Part shown: positions 1-13,200 of the stretch, piece by piece
Layout of the letters: every line of letters begins with the position of its first letter
Position numbering within the stretch: the stretch's first letter is position 1
DNA from: Bradysia coprophila
Taxonomy: Eukaryota; Arthropoda; Insecta; Diptera; Sciaridae
NCBI RefSeq assembly: GCF_014529535.1
Contig: NC_050736.1
Span: 496,001 to 560,000, forward strand
Direction: 5' to 3'
Length of the DNA stretch: 64,000 nt
The notes under the pieces: generated by a model
What the model saw: only the letters and a program-made list of their open reading frames with translations
Told to the model about the DNA's origin: nothing
Databases searched by the model: none
Position numbers and translations under genes: made by a program

Positions 1-1570
1 TTTACTCGGATTAATTGTTGGCTACATAACACTCGGTTGGATCAAATTGAATGGATCGGCCTATGTCGAACCGATACTGTGCCGAACATTGGGCTACGTT
101 GTCTATTTCGCCTTTATATCGGCATTCTTTTGGCTGAGTGTAATCAGTTTTGATTTGTGGTGGAATTTCCGGTAAATATGTTCATTGGAGCTTAATCAAT
201 TGCGATCTGTCATTTCTAACCTTTTTTCTTTTTTTCTCTGTTTCTGTTTTCATATTTTTCATTTAATTTTTATGAAACAAAATATCAATAAAACTAAAGA
301 CATTTTGTTGCTCTTGTAAATAGTGGCATGCACGGTATCAGCAAATTTGCTGATTTGAAAAAATTCTTGGTATATTCGGCATATGCATGGGGTTCAACAA
401 TATTTATGGTGGCACTGTGCTACCTAATGGACGCTAGTTCCAACATTTCATCGAATTTCCAACCAGGAATGGGAGCAGAAACGTGCTTTTTGAAGAGTAA
501 GAATTGTTAACTAGTTTTTACTGGCATACAATTACCCCAGAACTGTTCACTTCCGCAGAGGCTCGACTGTCTGAATTCTTATATTTGTACCTGCCAATCA
601 TTTTGATAATGAGCTGCAACTCCACATTTTTCATATTGACAGCATTGAAAATACGTAAAGTGCAAATGGAAATGTCAAGAGTTACTGCCAAGGAGGATAG
701 CAAACGGCATCAAAAGCATTTGGATAATGAAAAAGCAAAGTAAGTTTTTTGATTGGGGTTTTTGGAATCATTTTGTTATATAACAACAGAACCAGCGAAC
801 AAAATTTCGGACGCGAAACATGGTCACGGACACAAATGTAAGTTTCGACATAGTACAAAGACACCACTTTACCATGCTGTGAAATTACACTATCAACAAA
901 CTGTTTAAAATTATCAGACGCATAACTGAAAGCATCACTGACTGACATACTACTTAAAAATTTGATTTATTTCCAAACGAATTATCGGGAAACGGATTTA
1001 AAAATCATTTTGAATTGTTGATCAGAGTTCTAATTTTGTGAACATATGTGCCTCACCATGATAATCATTGATTGAATATTCTTTTCACCCGTCACAGATT
1101 TGGACTGTTCTTTCGACTATTTATCGTAATGGGTGTCACGTGGACAATGGAAGCGATTTCATGGATAATATCACCAGGTGGCTGGTATTTTTATGTAACC
1201 GATTTAACGAACGCCATACAAGGTGTCGTTATATTCTTCTTGTTTGTAATGAAACCGAAAGTAAAAGAGCTCATCATAAAGAGGTAATTTATTCATTCAA
1301 TTTTCAAGCGAAACGTCCAAACATTTTCTCAAAAGAAAAACTGACAACAAAAATAACAGAAAATCCAATAATTCTTTCCAGTCGTATCTTTACGATTGCA
1401 CGAGACAAACACCTGTTGACACTTAATACAGATAATAAATAACATTTTGTCGGTTTGTTTAGAAAATGTGCGGAAAAACATTCTCATAATTTAGGTGGGA
1501 CGTGCGAATGATTTTGAAAAGCATTTTCGATTCTGATGATATACCTGACACGTTGGAATTCGATTCTTAA
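1..1570 (+). CDS. Methuselah-like G-protein-coupled receptor, 3' part (cut by window start)
   Basis: Insect-type secretin-like (class B) receptor at the plasma membrane; its ligand cannot be told. Exons by splice signals: <1-171, 324-496, 559-739, 1098-1283 and 1495-1570. The spliced frame reads through about six transmembrane segments, including FWLSVISFDLWWNFR (end of TM3, typical of methuselah proteins), CFLKKARLSEFLYLYLPI and FGLFFRLFIVMGVTWTMEAI (TM6). The last exon listed here adds a short acidic tail ending in EFDS and a stop at 1568-1570. The extracellular domain and first TM lie before the window. Introns of 62-358 bp are all GT-AG. A second possible last exon is at 5566-5719. The family call is strong; the subfamily is not resolved. 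Confidence 0.85.
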
Positions 1571-1887
1571 AATAGACAGTAAATTGAATAGTTTATATGC
1601 GTTACAAGCGTATGAAGTCTATTTTTGCCTACCATTTAACTCTCCTTAACGGCATAGTTTTCAAGGAAGCAATCGGATTCCACCGTTGAAATTTTACTTA
1701 GTTTGGAAAAGAGTTAAGATAATCTGCATCCGAATTTTTATGTTTGTGGTTGAACTGAAACCTAAGACCAAGGAAGAATCTATTTATGAAAAATTCTCTG
1801 ACCATTACTTCGATACTCTTCGAACTCTTTTGTTGAAAGGTACTTCCATGACCGAAATGCAAGATTCAGTGGAAAAGAGGTGCCGCC

Positions 1888-1992
1888 ACGGTGTGCCTGA
1901 ACCAAATTTAGTAATTACAAACAACTTTTGTTCGAAGGGTGCTTTCCGAAATAATTAATTAATTTTGATTAAATTTGGTTCAGGCACACCGT
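1888..1992. repeat. Inverted repeat (23-bp arms), MITE-like remnant
   Basis: The 23 bases at 1888-1910 are the exact reverse complement of 1970-1992 (core GTGCCTGAACCAAATTTA), with a 59-bp spacer. A second, imperfect inverted pair lies just downstream at 2172-2200 and 2237-2264, around AAAATCAGAGTTT. Both sit inside the long intron that the alternative receptor isoform would need. No clear target duplication was found, so the family is unknown. Confidence 0.5.
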
Positions 1993-4122
1993 TGTGTAGA
2001 CTTCGCCCGCTAATAGCATCAAAGCACATTTTCAAGGCGTTTACATCAGGTTTACATCAAGCATGAAAGATATTTGACAGATGGCTCATACATTTTATGT
2101 CAACATTTTTCAATTATTCTGCATGGGACTATTTTTTAAAGGCACACAGATCGTGTTAAATGCATAAAAAAAATGCTGTCAAAATCAGAGTTTACATCAA
2201 GATAATGTACGAGACAAATGCAAAATATTTTTCATGCTTAATGGAAACTCTGATTTTGCAAGCATTTTGCATGCAATTTTCATGTCTTCCAACTGTGAAC
2301 TCATCTTAAGCATTTTTCACAAAGTCTGTACTTCGCTCACTTCGTATAACGCTCACAACAAGGAAGACAGTGTGTCACACCCTTTTCAAGAACACCTTTA
2401 TCGGTTTGTTATGTAAACAAATATTTTTTTTTTTTAAATTACCGACAAACTGGTTCCATTACTTAATTTAAATGCGAATATTTTTGGTCAATGGCCAACG
2501 ATTCAAATTCCACAATTTAACCACATTAAATAAATGATAAATATGGGATCGTAGATGCGAATGCGAATGAAGGTTGCAGCGAGTAAATATTTGCATTTCG
2601 AAACTTGTTACAATCAAACCGTGAATGTCTGTATAGCCTCGCATATACAACAATAATTTGTGGAGTGGACTAACAAGATAATACATTGAATGAATATCAT
2701 TTAAAATCATCGATTTTGTTAAAGTAAGATCATCCGTGCCATGTTGGTCAAAAGTGATTTTTTCCAATTTCATTGAGAAATTATTCAGAATATCTTTTTG
2801 GAAATTACCTGTTTTATTGTCACTTGCTTAATTAATAGGCACTTTCGTTGGCTCTATAATATGTCAATTACATCGTGTGGCTTTGATGATGGACTAAGCT
2901 CTTGCTGAAAGACTCGGATTTTTATTAAAAAAAGAATCATTTCCTGTGAGTTGGAGTCTTTTTCCTTGTAAACTCGGTGGCAACTAACTCTAATATTACT
3001 TTATAAAAGTTGCAAGAGTCGATGTTTTAATTGATCAATGTTCTAGCTTTAATCGGAACTATTTGTCATCGAAGCAAATCCCGTGTGTCGAATGAAATAA
3101 TGTCGGTGACCCTTTTCTTAATTATACACAAAATATTTGACGATAGTCAATATAATGCTGTACAGAATTGCATTCGTTTTTATATGTTGTTAAGACTAAC
3201 AATTATGCGACCCAAATGGAAGCATTATACAGTTTAAAATCAATCGAACAGTGATGCGTTCGAATGTGTGTAGTAAACATTACAAGATAATAAATTGGCC
3301 GTTTCCTTGGAGGGATCATATCCTCGGTCAGACGAAGTTTTAATAAAAGAAATGCACGTAGATTGAACAGACGTAGAATATAAGAAAATAATTAACGACA
3401 CGCGCACAAAAGAATAATCGTTATTTACAATTGGATGACTCCACTCTTTGATTCTAACAATCTTCTTGGATTATGTACAGACTTCATCAGGTGTATAAGT
3501 TTTATACTGAATCAACGTTCATTGATAAAGCAGCAACAACGTATGCGTCTAAGCCCAGATGAATAAGAAATCTCAGGAATCTCAGCAAGATTACTCGAAG
3601 CCGATGACATGACAAATTTATCGTTATTATAAAATACTCTACATGTAATTAGAATAGCTCTAAGCTTACAAGAAAACATGGATTTAATTCAAATCGATTC
3701 GAACGAAATTATGTTCTGCCCTTCGAGAATGCGAAAAATGAAATTTTAGACAAGAAAATCGATAAAATTAAGGTAAAACGATATACTATTTTTGGTAATG
3801 GTGACTCTTCGGTGAACATTGACTAATACAATTTTTTTTTCTTTGTTATTTACATCCAATATTACTAGTTACGGTCTTTGTTTGGTGATGGAATTCTACC
3901 TCTTTCAATTAATATTCTTTTTAGAATTTAGTGACGCACCACCGTTGATTTAATATTAAGGGTTCTGGTGGCGTTCTTTTATTTAAGTTTTTATAGCAGT
4001 GCAAGTTTCACGATTTCGTAGACTTTTGACATAAAATATATGGAAGAAATGTCAAAAGTTCACTAGTTAATCTATACGCAAGGTATGCATATCCAAAGTT
4101 CTGAAAGAACCTTGTGCAGATC

Positions 4123-4324
4123 CACGGCAGAGTAAAGTTAACCAGGCAGGAGTGGACGTTTGACAAGGGACCTGAATAATCTAGTAGCCCTATATTTTTT
4201 GCAAATAAAATTTTTCAATTTATGTCAGTGTTCATTTGAGTTCATTTTCATCCAGTGTATTAGGTCCCTTATTTGACGTTTCGAAAATGAACCGCTCCTG
4301 CCTGGTTTATTTTACTCTGCCGTG
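4123..4324. mobile_element. 202-bp MITE with CACGGCAGAGTAAA ends, 7-bp target duplication
   Basis: Non-autonomous DNA transposon. It begins CACGGCAGAGTAAAGTTAAC and ends with the near inverse (ACTCTGCCGTG), with about 30 bp of terminal inverted repeat. It is flanked on both sides by the 7-bp duplication GCAGATC (4116-4122 and 4325-4331). A second copy of the same 202-bp length is at 41625-41826. Duplications of 7 bp fit the P/1360 (Hoppel) superfamily, but no transposase is present to prove it. It has no coding capacity; an open frame through it is accidental. Confidence 0.85.
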
Positions 4325-5565
4325 GCAGATCTGTATAAAGCGTTATTTTAGTTTGACTGGAATCGCATTCGAGAATGCAGGAAATTTGAGCGTCAATGTC
4401 CAATTGAAAGCAGTAACGTTGAATTATAAAACAATAAAAAAATCCAACTTTATTGAAAAAATTCGATTAGTAGTTGCGAGTCTCAAGTCGCGACCCTAGT
4501 CGATAAATCGGTGATCAGGCCCGGATTGGCCATAATGGACGACGTGGGGGAACACGATGAGCCTTTTGCTTTTTTTACATGCAACTTGTGCCGGCATAAA
4601 TTCACTTTTCTTTATTTTAAAAACTGATATGTAGGCTTCTGATACGTCTGAACTGGGTAAACTGTAACACGGGGTCGGGTTTAACATTTTCTGCAAATTA
4701 GAAAAACTTTGACTCCCTGATTGCATAGTCTATTAAACGTTAAGTGAGTGCCTGCACTTCAGTTTGCAAAAACGTTTTCAATTCAAATCAACGCCCATTA
4801 AGAGTGAATCACCGATTTATCAGTGATGTTAATAAATCATAATCGAAGTAATTCGTCAAAATGTAATGCCCTGCATGGTATTTTGCTTTTATCGTTCGGT
4901 GTTAGCATACATTTTTAAGTATGCGATAATTTATCACGTTCAAATCTCTGATATAATCGTAATTATTCTACATTACATCGTGCCTATAAAACTGGTGCAC
5001 TGATTGTCCAAGATTCAAGAAAAAGTATCGCTAGGGTAAACTGCGTAGCTAAGAAAACATTAAAATTTTGATTGTAGAAACCAACGCAGCTGCGCTTCTC
5101 TTATCTTTTCTATTGACACAATTTTCAAATCACAAATCGTCAACGAAATCCACAAAATATCTGTCTTAAAATTGACCACTTTGAACCACCTATCGACCAA
5201 ATTGCGTCTGTTATGTAGACCCTAACCTATTCTACCTTTGAGTTACTCACTAATAGTACCTAGACATCCCATCGAATTGTTGAAACCTGGATTCTATAGG
5301 TTCTGTTGTAATTTTAACTAGACTTTAAGTTACTCAATAAGAAATGTAAATATTACCTTCAATCACAACGACAACTAACCCCATGTTCTTAAAAATCAAA
5401 GTAAATAACCAAATTTTACACACCAATTTTAAAGGAAAACGAAACACTTGTGGCTTATTCGTATAACTTTTTATATTTCGGGAGCACGGTGTACATCACA
5501 ATTATTGCTTTTAAACTGCACAATAGGTACGAATGGTTCGAATGAAACATTTTCTAACATTACAG

Positions 5566-5719
5566 ATGGAACATTTGGCGTGGAATATCATCGCCGAGGA
5601 AGCAAGGAACGATTTCAACCAGTGGCACAACACGGACATCGACAACTCGAACATCTAATATAACGTTGAACACGATCAAACCGAACGAAGTGGCACTGAT
5701 ATCGGATGTGAGGGATTAG
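5566..5719 (+). CDS. Candidate alternative terminal exon of the methuselah-like receptor (long Ser/Thr tail)
   Basis: A TTACAG acceptor is followed by an exon in the phase needed to join the receptor exon ending at 1283. That exon leaves AG, this one starts with A, and the joint codon is Arg followed by Trp, just as in the other last exon (RW then DV versus RW then NIW). It encodes a 51-residue basic, Ser/Thr-rich cytoplasmic tail: RWNIWRGISSPRKQGTI, then a TTRTSTTRTS stretch, ending in LISDVRD and a TAG at 5717-5719. The stretch is richer in GC than its surroundings, and an AATAAA signal lies at 5919. The isoform would need a 4.3-kb intron. Alternatives are an exon of another unseen gene or a chance frame. 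Confidence 0.55.
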
Positions 5720-7289
5720 GGGAAGAATTGATTACAATGCGTCTGTGTGGAATTTCAATTATAATGAAATTGTTTTCTTTGTGTCATGCCTATTATATTT
5801 CCACCAAAGATAAATATTTAAACTCTATAAATTAAGACTTGTCTACCTATGTAATGTGTTTTTACTCTTTTAAACTATTAAAGCACCAGTATTTGTGTAT
5901 TAGAACAATTGTGTTTGAAATAAAAGATGGATTCTAGAATAGAATGAACGAGATGCCGAGAAACTTAACCTACCTAGAGATTTGGACTCATCAATCCCCC
6001 GTTCTCTGCCAGATAATCCGAAATGATATATTAATATGGAAACTAACCCCGCTTGATTGACCTTGACTTTCAGCAGATGGCTACTTACACAGCTCTGCTA
6101 GCAGTGCTGTGCTAGTTATCATAGTTCATACTACAATGTAGAGCTGAAACGATAATTGTGATTTAATTTGATGATTTTCAGAGCTTTCAAGCTTTGTTCT
6201 TAGAAGTTTGCCTTTTATGTTTGAAGCTTTCGAAAGCTCTTTAAAACCAGAAACAAATTGCGATACAACAAAGGTTGTATACTGTTGGGTAGATATCGTC
6301 AACATAGATACGCGCATTTGACACCCAACTCGCGTGGGAGGGTGATTATTTTGCATCAATTGTACTTGTCATCATGTGGGTCCCCAATAAATTTTATGCT
6401 GTCGTTAACATTTACAAGTTCTTTAAAATTTGTAAATAGATCAGTCTTCATTTCGAAAAGTTTGTAATCCAACCATCAACGATGACATTTCCATAACAAT
6501 TTTGACTACATGATTGGTTGAAGAAACGTTAAAGGCAGAGAGTTATACTGGAGAGGTGGAGCTAACGCCCAGTCTTTGATTTAAAGTATATAACGTCCAA
6601 ATAAATGTAAAGTCAAACTTAGACAATTATACTTTCATCCATAGAGAATCCTAACCACCCTAACGTAAACTCTGTCATCAAAATTGAAATTTTTGCACCA
6701 AAAACTTTAAATTTCGTAGATTTCCAATGAAATTATAATTGTTTCAACCTAGCGCCTGCTCATTTTTACTGCAGATAGGTTATCTGTGGATGATTTTTAA
6801 CCTTTCGATTACCTTGGACTTGGAGTGAGGACAGTAATGCCAGGTGAAGTTCAATGTGAAAATTTTGACAGGTCTATCCATATAATTTATAATTTGTAAC
6901 TTGTCAAAATTCACTGGTCAAACTCAACGACGACTTAATCGACTTAATGTACAAGCTCTTGATCTAAAAGAATTGTGCAGAAAGAAAAAGAGAATAAGCA
7001 ATCCAATCAAACGACACCATTTGCCTTATTACATGAGAGCGTTTGAGCCAATCAGATGATAGCATTTGCCTTACGGACGAAAAATTTCCCGTTATTTGCA
7101 CTTGCCTTACATTATGTATTAAATAAAAATAAGCCCTACCCGTCAATTGCCACAATACCTTCTTAACTTCGTGTGTCATATTGGTCGTGTAAACCATGCA
7201 TCCGTCTGTCAAAATTCTTTTGTATCCCATGTCAAGTGTCTTTCGTTTGCTGCAATCCATCTGCGAAAAGACATTCAAATTTGTTTAAA
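5720..7289. other. Intergenic, no gene seen
   Basis: It holds the presumed 3' UTR and AATAAA (5919-5924) of the long receptor isoform and then the upstream region of the prefoldin gene. The open frames here are short, AT-rich and unlike any family I know. I see no repeat with clear ends. Confidence 0.5.
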
Positions 7290-7795
7290 ATGGCAAGCGA
7301 TCCATCCAAAGCGGGTAAAACGAGTGAGAAAATAATCGCCGAATTCCAATCCCTACGAAATGAACAAAGAAATCTAGCCAACAATTTGCACACACTGGAA
7401 AGCGATTTGAAGGAACACACGTAAACATAACCTCATTCTGTCGATTTTGTTCGAGAATTTTGAGAACTCTTTTTTTTTTGTTTCAATGTAGAACTGTGAT
7501 TGATACGCTGAAAACGGTCGAGGAGGATCGAAAATGTTTTCGCCTAATTGGTGGTGTGCTGTGTGCCCGAACAGTTAAAGACGTTCTGCCGCAGTTGAGT
7601 AAAAACCGAGAGCATCTGGAGAAGTTGATTACTGTTGGTAAAGAACAGTTAACGAATAAGGGAGTCGAAATAAATAAGTTTAAGGAAGAGCATAACATCA
7701 AAATTAAGGGCCAGGAAACTGTTGTTGATAAACCGGATCAAACTGCAGGCGGAGATGGTGGCGACGATAGTAAAAGAAATGTTTTAGTCGCCTAA
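7290..7795 (+). CDS. Pfdn2: Prefoldin subunit 2
   Basis: Beta-type subunit of the hexameric cytosolic chaperone prefoldin, which passes unfolded actin and tubulin to the chaperonin CCT. Two exons, 7290-7420 and 7492-7795, give 144 residues, the usual length (human 154). The N-terminal helix (EKIIAEFQSLRNEQRNLANN) and C-terminal helix (LEKLITVGKEQLTNKGVEIN) are the coiled-coil tentacles, and the middle LIGGVLCARTVKDVLPQL is the beta-hairpin segment conserved in this subunit. The ATG at 7290 was chosen because MASDPSKAGKTSEKIIAEF matches the family start; an upstream in-frame extension has no family likeness. The intron is 71 bp. AATAAA follows at 7941. Confidence 0.95.
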
Positions 7796-9930
7796 TTTTG
7801 GATGTTCTACTCGTTTTTCGAAGTAATTTTTATTTTTATTAATTTTAAAATCAGGATCAAGTCACTAATCACACGCGTTTTAATCTGTTACTTACCCGCT
7901 TCGGTTTGTACTACAAAACATTTTGGCATTAATACCATCAAATAAATAAGCGAAAGGAAATTTAATTTTTGTTTCAATTGATCATTCGCATCAAAAAGTT
8001 TTTTATTTTTAAATGATCAAAGACACTATGTTCATTCAAAATTTAAGTTTAAAAAAAATCTACGCGTTAAAATTAGTTTTATAAAAATAAAATTAAAATT
8101 AATTCATTTTTGCACTGACTGCGAAATCGCACCTTGTCAGCACCTTGTCAGTTTGCTGTCTACTGAAATGTATGGAATTTATGAAATTTTTAATTTTTTT
8201 GGTTGGTACCATTTGCTATGCAGTAAGTGAATATTAGCGCGAATACTTTGAATATGTAGTTTCAATTTGATTTATAAAAAAATTAAAACAATATTTACCC
8301 ATGCCGTAGAAGTACTTTTGTCTTATAAAATCATAATTTATCGAAATAAAATAAAAAGTCCTGAATGCGAATGATTAATTTGATTTATTTGATCGACATA
8401 AAATTTGAACATTGAAGGTGAAAATAAAGACCTTAATACACCCGGTCTCCGTATCAAAATATTAATAAAAATTATATTGACGAGGAACAATGCTTCAGAT
8501 TCAATAGATTATGGAGTCTGTCTTTGGAATCATAACTTACACCAACATCGACGCTGTCTTATGTTGCACTTCCATGATGAAGAACAGGAGTGGAATGAAG
8601 AAAATCGCGCAAATCTGCCGGTTTGTCGACAACATTTGGGAATAGTCCAAGCACCACGGAATAATTGAAGTACCAAAATACGGAGAAGACGGCAGCGAAT
8701 ATTAGATCTAAAATGGACAACCGGAATAATTAGATTATTAATTCAAGGAAGAATTTTTTCGTTCAATTTTCTTACGGATCGCAACAACCTCCCATTTCTC
8801 GACCATATACATTTCGGTGATCATTAAATATCGGAACCACCAATACTTCACGAATTTATTGATTTCTTCCAGTGACAACATTGTTAACTTAATCCCGTGA
8901 ATTGGTTGAATTGATGATATCACTAATCCTAGGTTGAAAGGTGCGATTGGGTGCGATTCGATATCATGAGAAGTGACAGCGTGTCAGTTCTTCAAATTGA
9001 TTGTAGATGGCCTAAAAATTTATATTTTCGGGGTGTACAATCAGAGATTCTTAGGTTTTTACTTCAGTAATGGGTATGTTCCATGGTACTAAAAAAATAA
9101 TTTTGAGTCATAACAGAACCATAACTTCAAGGCTTTTTAGAACATTTCGTTGACAATAATTTTTTGGGATTGAGTCGATGAAGAAAGTTTTAACAACTGA
9201 AATAGCCTTGGATCAGACCTATAGCGAAACATCTAAAATTTCTTGGATTAAATGAAGGTAATCGAACATCTCAATAAATTGATTGATAACGTCTCGTTGA
9301 TATAAACTTAGACGACAACCTCGACAACTGACAAAGTCCATTTCATATCAGATATAAATTATATCATCCCGTCAATCATTGATAAGTATTGACAATATTG
9401 TCCATGGAACCACATTATGAAAAGCCGTGTCACATTATGCAAAGCCGTGTTTGAAATAGTTATTTTTGCAACTCGTTTTATAAACTCACATCTAGTGACG
9501 AAAACACACTTTTCGTAAGTTGTTGCATGCAACGTTTTCTGCAGCAAGTGCAAAAAGTGAACTTTTGAAATGCAAAGCATTACTCTACCTTCAGCATACA
9601 TCTTACCTGATTTCGTAAGATTTTTCATTATGCCACTCATTTGAATTGTATAATAGTATTTTACATGACTAGCGATGAAAAGCAGAGTTTTCGTGTGCAT
9701 TTTGTTTTGTTGATCCGAGGCGAAGCGAGGTCAATAAACACACGAAAACGAGTTGCATAATAATTCCATTATGCCACTCAAATGACATAATCAAGTGACA
9801 TAATGAAAAATCTTTTCAGTGACTACTCAGTGAAAAAAAGACCCACGGAACGACGCCCAAACGACGAATGAAAAAGTTCACTTTTCCCACCGCCGTTGCA
9901 GAAATGTGTGTGTCAGTTGATACATCCATC
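7796..9930. other. Intergenic, no gene seen
   Basis: AT-rich sequence with no recognisable coding exon. The stretch 9410-9810 has several short palindromic pieces (for example the TTTTCGTGTG / CACACGAAAA pair near 9683-9745, and repeated ATTATGCCACTCA), which suggests a decayed inverted-repeat element. I could not define its ends. Confidence 0.4.
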
Positions 9931-10280
9931 CACAGCAGTGTAAAGTAAACCAGGCAATAGCGGAGGACGCAAGTGCCTTCAAAGGGGGGACCAAAAGCCC
10001 GTTTCATACATTTGTATTAGTAAGCGTCCCACACCAAAATCAAAGGCCTACTAGACTGTTATGATGGGCGATTAGATTAGAATATATAATTTGGATCAGT
10101 TATTTTAACTTGCCTTGGGGGATATGTCAAAAATGTATATGATTTGCAATGACAAGTACTCTAAGGCAAGTTATAATTAACAGGTCTTCGGAACTCTCAC
10201 TCTGATCATAACAGTTTGTTATCCATTTAGGTCACTCGTCAAAGCAACTGCTCTTGTCTGGTTATTTTTACACTTTACAC
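9931..10280. mobile_element. Diverged copy of the CACGGCAGAG MITE family, interrupted
   Basis: The left end CACAGCAGTGTAAAGTAAAC and the following CAGGCAATAGCGG correspond to the CACGGCAGAG family end. The inverse reappears at 10247-10280 (GCTCTTGTCTGG, then TTACACTTTAC). The interior is interrupted by a TA-flanked element at 10064-10216. It is older than the 4123 and 41625 copies, because its ends differ at several places. Confidence 0.55.
10064..10216. mobile_element. TA-flanked MITE with GACTGTTATGAT ends, nested
   Basis: The left end GACTGTTATGAT follows TA at 10062-10063. The right end is the inverse, CTGATCATAACAGT, near 10215. Internal motifs (CAAGGCAAGTTATAAT, GGTCTTCGG) are shared with the two copies at 46475-46658 and 46810-46961. 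TA flanks suggest a Tc1/mariner-type helper. The right flank has decayed. Confidence 0.6.
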
Positions 10281-13200
10281 ATCACTAAGTAGCCTACGAT
10301 CCAAAAGGACAAGCTTAAAAAAGGAATGACAAAATTGAGGAGATATGAAGGTCCATCTGACTAATTTAAATCTCTGATCGAAATTACATTTTGATAAGTA
10401 CACTCATCTACCAGTGAAAACGTTTTCAAATCAGCGCGCCAATTTATTTTCGCCGGAGTTACAGTATAATGTTCATTACGTCGAGTTGGTTCAAGCATTG
10501 CACAATCAGCTGCTTTAAAAACAAAAGAAATAGACTTTGTTGTAAAGAAGAATCAAAATATTTTTGAAACTGTGCGTCTCGTTGCCATAGAGTTCCTAGA
10601 AGATATCGGCTGAGAATTTGTATCAATTTCGATTAAATTTGTTCTAAATCTATGATGATTGTACGGTTTAAGTGACAAAAAACATCTACAACAAGAGTTA
10701 TTTCAACATTAAAACTGCGCTGCTGTTGGCATCAATCAAAATCATCCTTGGCTGATAGTGTTTTGGATAGTGTTATTAAGGATACAAGTTTCTTAAACCA
10801 GGACATGTCGGTCTACTTTGTATCAAGGAAACGAATGTAAGTCAATTTACCAAAGTTATTGGCCTACTTTAAGTACAGTCGATGTAGATTTTCATCGAAC
10901 CCATTATACGCGCAGTGTGAGCCTGAGTACTTTATCTATTTATGTGAGAAAGAAACAGATGTCGTCTTTATTTATTCAGCAAACAGATTTCGTCGATTTC
11001 ATTTACCTTTCTTTATGGTAACGACTGACAAAATTCGTTTAAATTTCCATTAATGGAAAAAAGACGGGGTTTCATTCAAACTATTTATTCCCTCTACCAT
11101 TTTTGTATAATATTAGGACTTCTTGCGGTCTCAGGCTAGAGACACAACATAAAGAATTATTGTAATTAACTCATCCAGACATCAGATTATCAAAAGAAAT
11201 GTCTTCACCGTATAGGAAAGGACAAACGAATTGCGCTATATTCATGAGGCCAAAGCTCTCTATAGCACCAAAGTTAATAGAGCATTGATGAGATCCACTA
11301 CATATACCGCCCATAGTGTCTGATCTTAATCTTTCTGCTCGTTTTGGTTGTTGTTGTCGATAACAGATAATTAGCCGTTTCTGAAAGGTAGAAGATATTC
11401 CAACCAGGAAACTCAATCACAAATGTTGGTTTTCGAACGACCGAGCAGCGAACTGGAATTGAAATAAGTCGGAATTGATACAGTTGTTATATAGCTGTGT
11501 CATTCATGGACTATTCGTTTTAAATGCAATGGCGCTCCGCTCAGATTACATGCCGTCAACCGTTCAAACGTCACCTAAGCATGTAACATAATTCTAGCGC
11601 CGACGGTTTCCTGTTAGATACTTTCCACAAGCAATAAGTGACAAATTTTAGAGTTTAACCGAAAACTTTTATGTCTAGAATGGTGCGTTGATAGAACATT
11701 CCCATTAACTGATACTACACCAGAGCGATAAACGTAAGAGACTGTTCGTTATCTAATAACTGTGTTTGTTTAGTTGAAATTTGCAATTCGTAACGACAAT
11801 TACGATACATATTTTAGTTACATTAACATTAACATCGTCGTCAAATAGGTTTTCCCTCTATGTATTGTATAGATCCACAAAGTTGATAAACTGATATCAA
11901 ACTTCCAATTTTCTTATGTGTCATGAAAATGCCATTCATAACAAAAACAAATGACTCGTAATCTCTTCTCTTTTTATAATTCATATAATTCATTTACAAC
12001 AATAAAAACAAAAATCGTATGTTAGCAACTGGTGCTGCATTCAGTTGGTTGTGTTATATGTATGCATTATGTACGTAATTGAATATACAAAGTCAACTTG
12101 AGCAGAAACTTGCTTTTTCAACTTTAATTGTTATCAATAAATCGATGTCTACCTAAAAATAGATCGAATATTTTAAGAATTTGGGAAGCTTTGATAAAAT
12201 TTTTTATCTTTTAAGGCATTGCATTTTGACTCATTCACTGTGTTGATGACCCGACTGCCATCAGTGTTCGTTTATCCTTTTCGCAATAGGAGAGAGAATA
12301 GGAAATTACAACAAGAGCTTGAGTTGGAGTTTCCTATTTTCTCTCAGAGGTGAACACAACGTTTTTCTGTGAGGTGTGATTTACCGTTTATCTTCACGAA
12401 ACAAAACACATCAATTCACCATACCATTTATTAAACAAAGTGACAGTCTATTTTATCCCACCGGAAGAGAAAGTGGTGCACTTTTCTCACTAGAAATGTC
12501 ATTCGACCAATCAACAAAATTTTCTGATTACCTAATGAGGGGAGATAAGAAGGTGAAACACACAGCAGATAAATGAAAAGTAATCATTAAATCGATGCAA
12601 CATTGTTTTAGGATACAAAATCTATTACTTCAATTTGTTTATCACACATCTCCCTATTATAAGATAAAACTAGACAGAGCACATCACTTTTTCTTGCCAA
12701 TATGTGACTATCCGTTTATATATTTAACGGTTATTCGCTTACCAAGTGGAGAAAATATGGAGGGAGGGACGCAATTCGCTCGAGTTGAAATTTCCTTTTT
12801 CTCCCCGAGGTGCACACATAATTTTCCATCCGTGTGTGCCATGAATAACAGTGTTTATCCACGAAACATCGTATCAATTTATTTCATGATTTTTCAAAAT
12901 CAAAACAAAGCTCTTGTTCGCCCCATGGAAAAATCAAGAGTTGAGAAAAAAAAACTTTTCTCACCTCAACTGTCATTAGATATAACGTCAACGCCATCTT
13001 CTCACCGTATTTGTGTGGAGAAAATTAGGTTATTCACGCCGCACAGATGAAAATTATTTAGGTTTATCTGTTGGCAGTCAAATTAAAGCCAACTGGGTAT
13101 ATTCTTTGCAAGTTCAATAATAATTCAAGAGAAAATGTTGTTGGAAAGTTGAAAATGAATTTACAATCAATGAAAAAGTGGAAAGCCACTGTGATAATAC

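Noticed and set aside
4236-4499. 87-codon plus-strand frame
   Set aside because: It begins inside the 202-bp MITE and runs into AT-rich flank, with no family likeness.
5436-5555. A transmembrane-like frame (YNFLYFGSTVYITIIAFKL) just before the 5566 exon
   Set aside because: It has no supported acceptor or partner exon. The intron to 5566 would be about 39 bp, and the receptor already has its seventh TM in the exon at 1098-1283.
9359-9700. 113-codon minus-strand frame
   Set aside because: It lies across palindromic repeat pieces and matches no family.
12595-13050. 151-codon plus-strand frame in the gene-poor block
   Set aside because: It lies in the diverged direct repeat, has no start context, poor codon use and no known domain.
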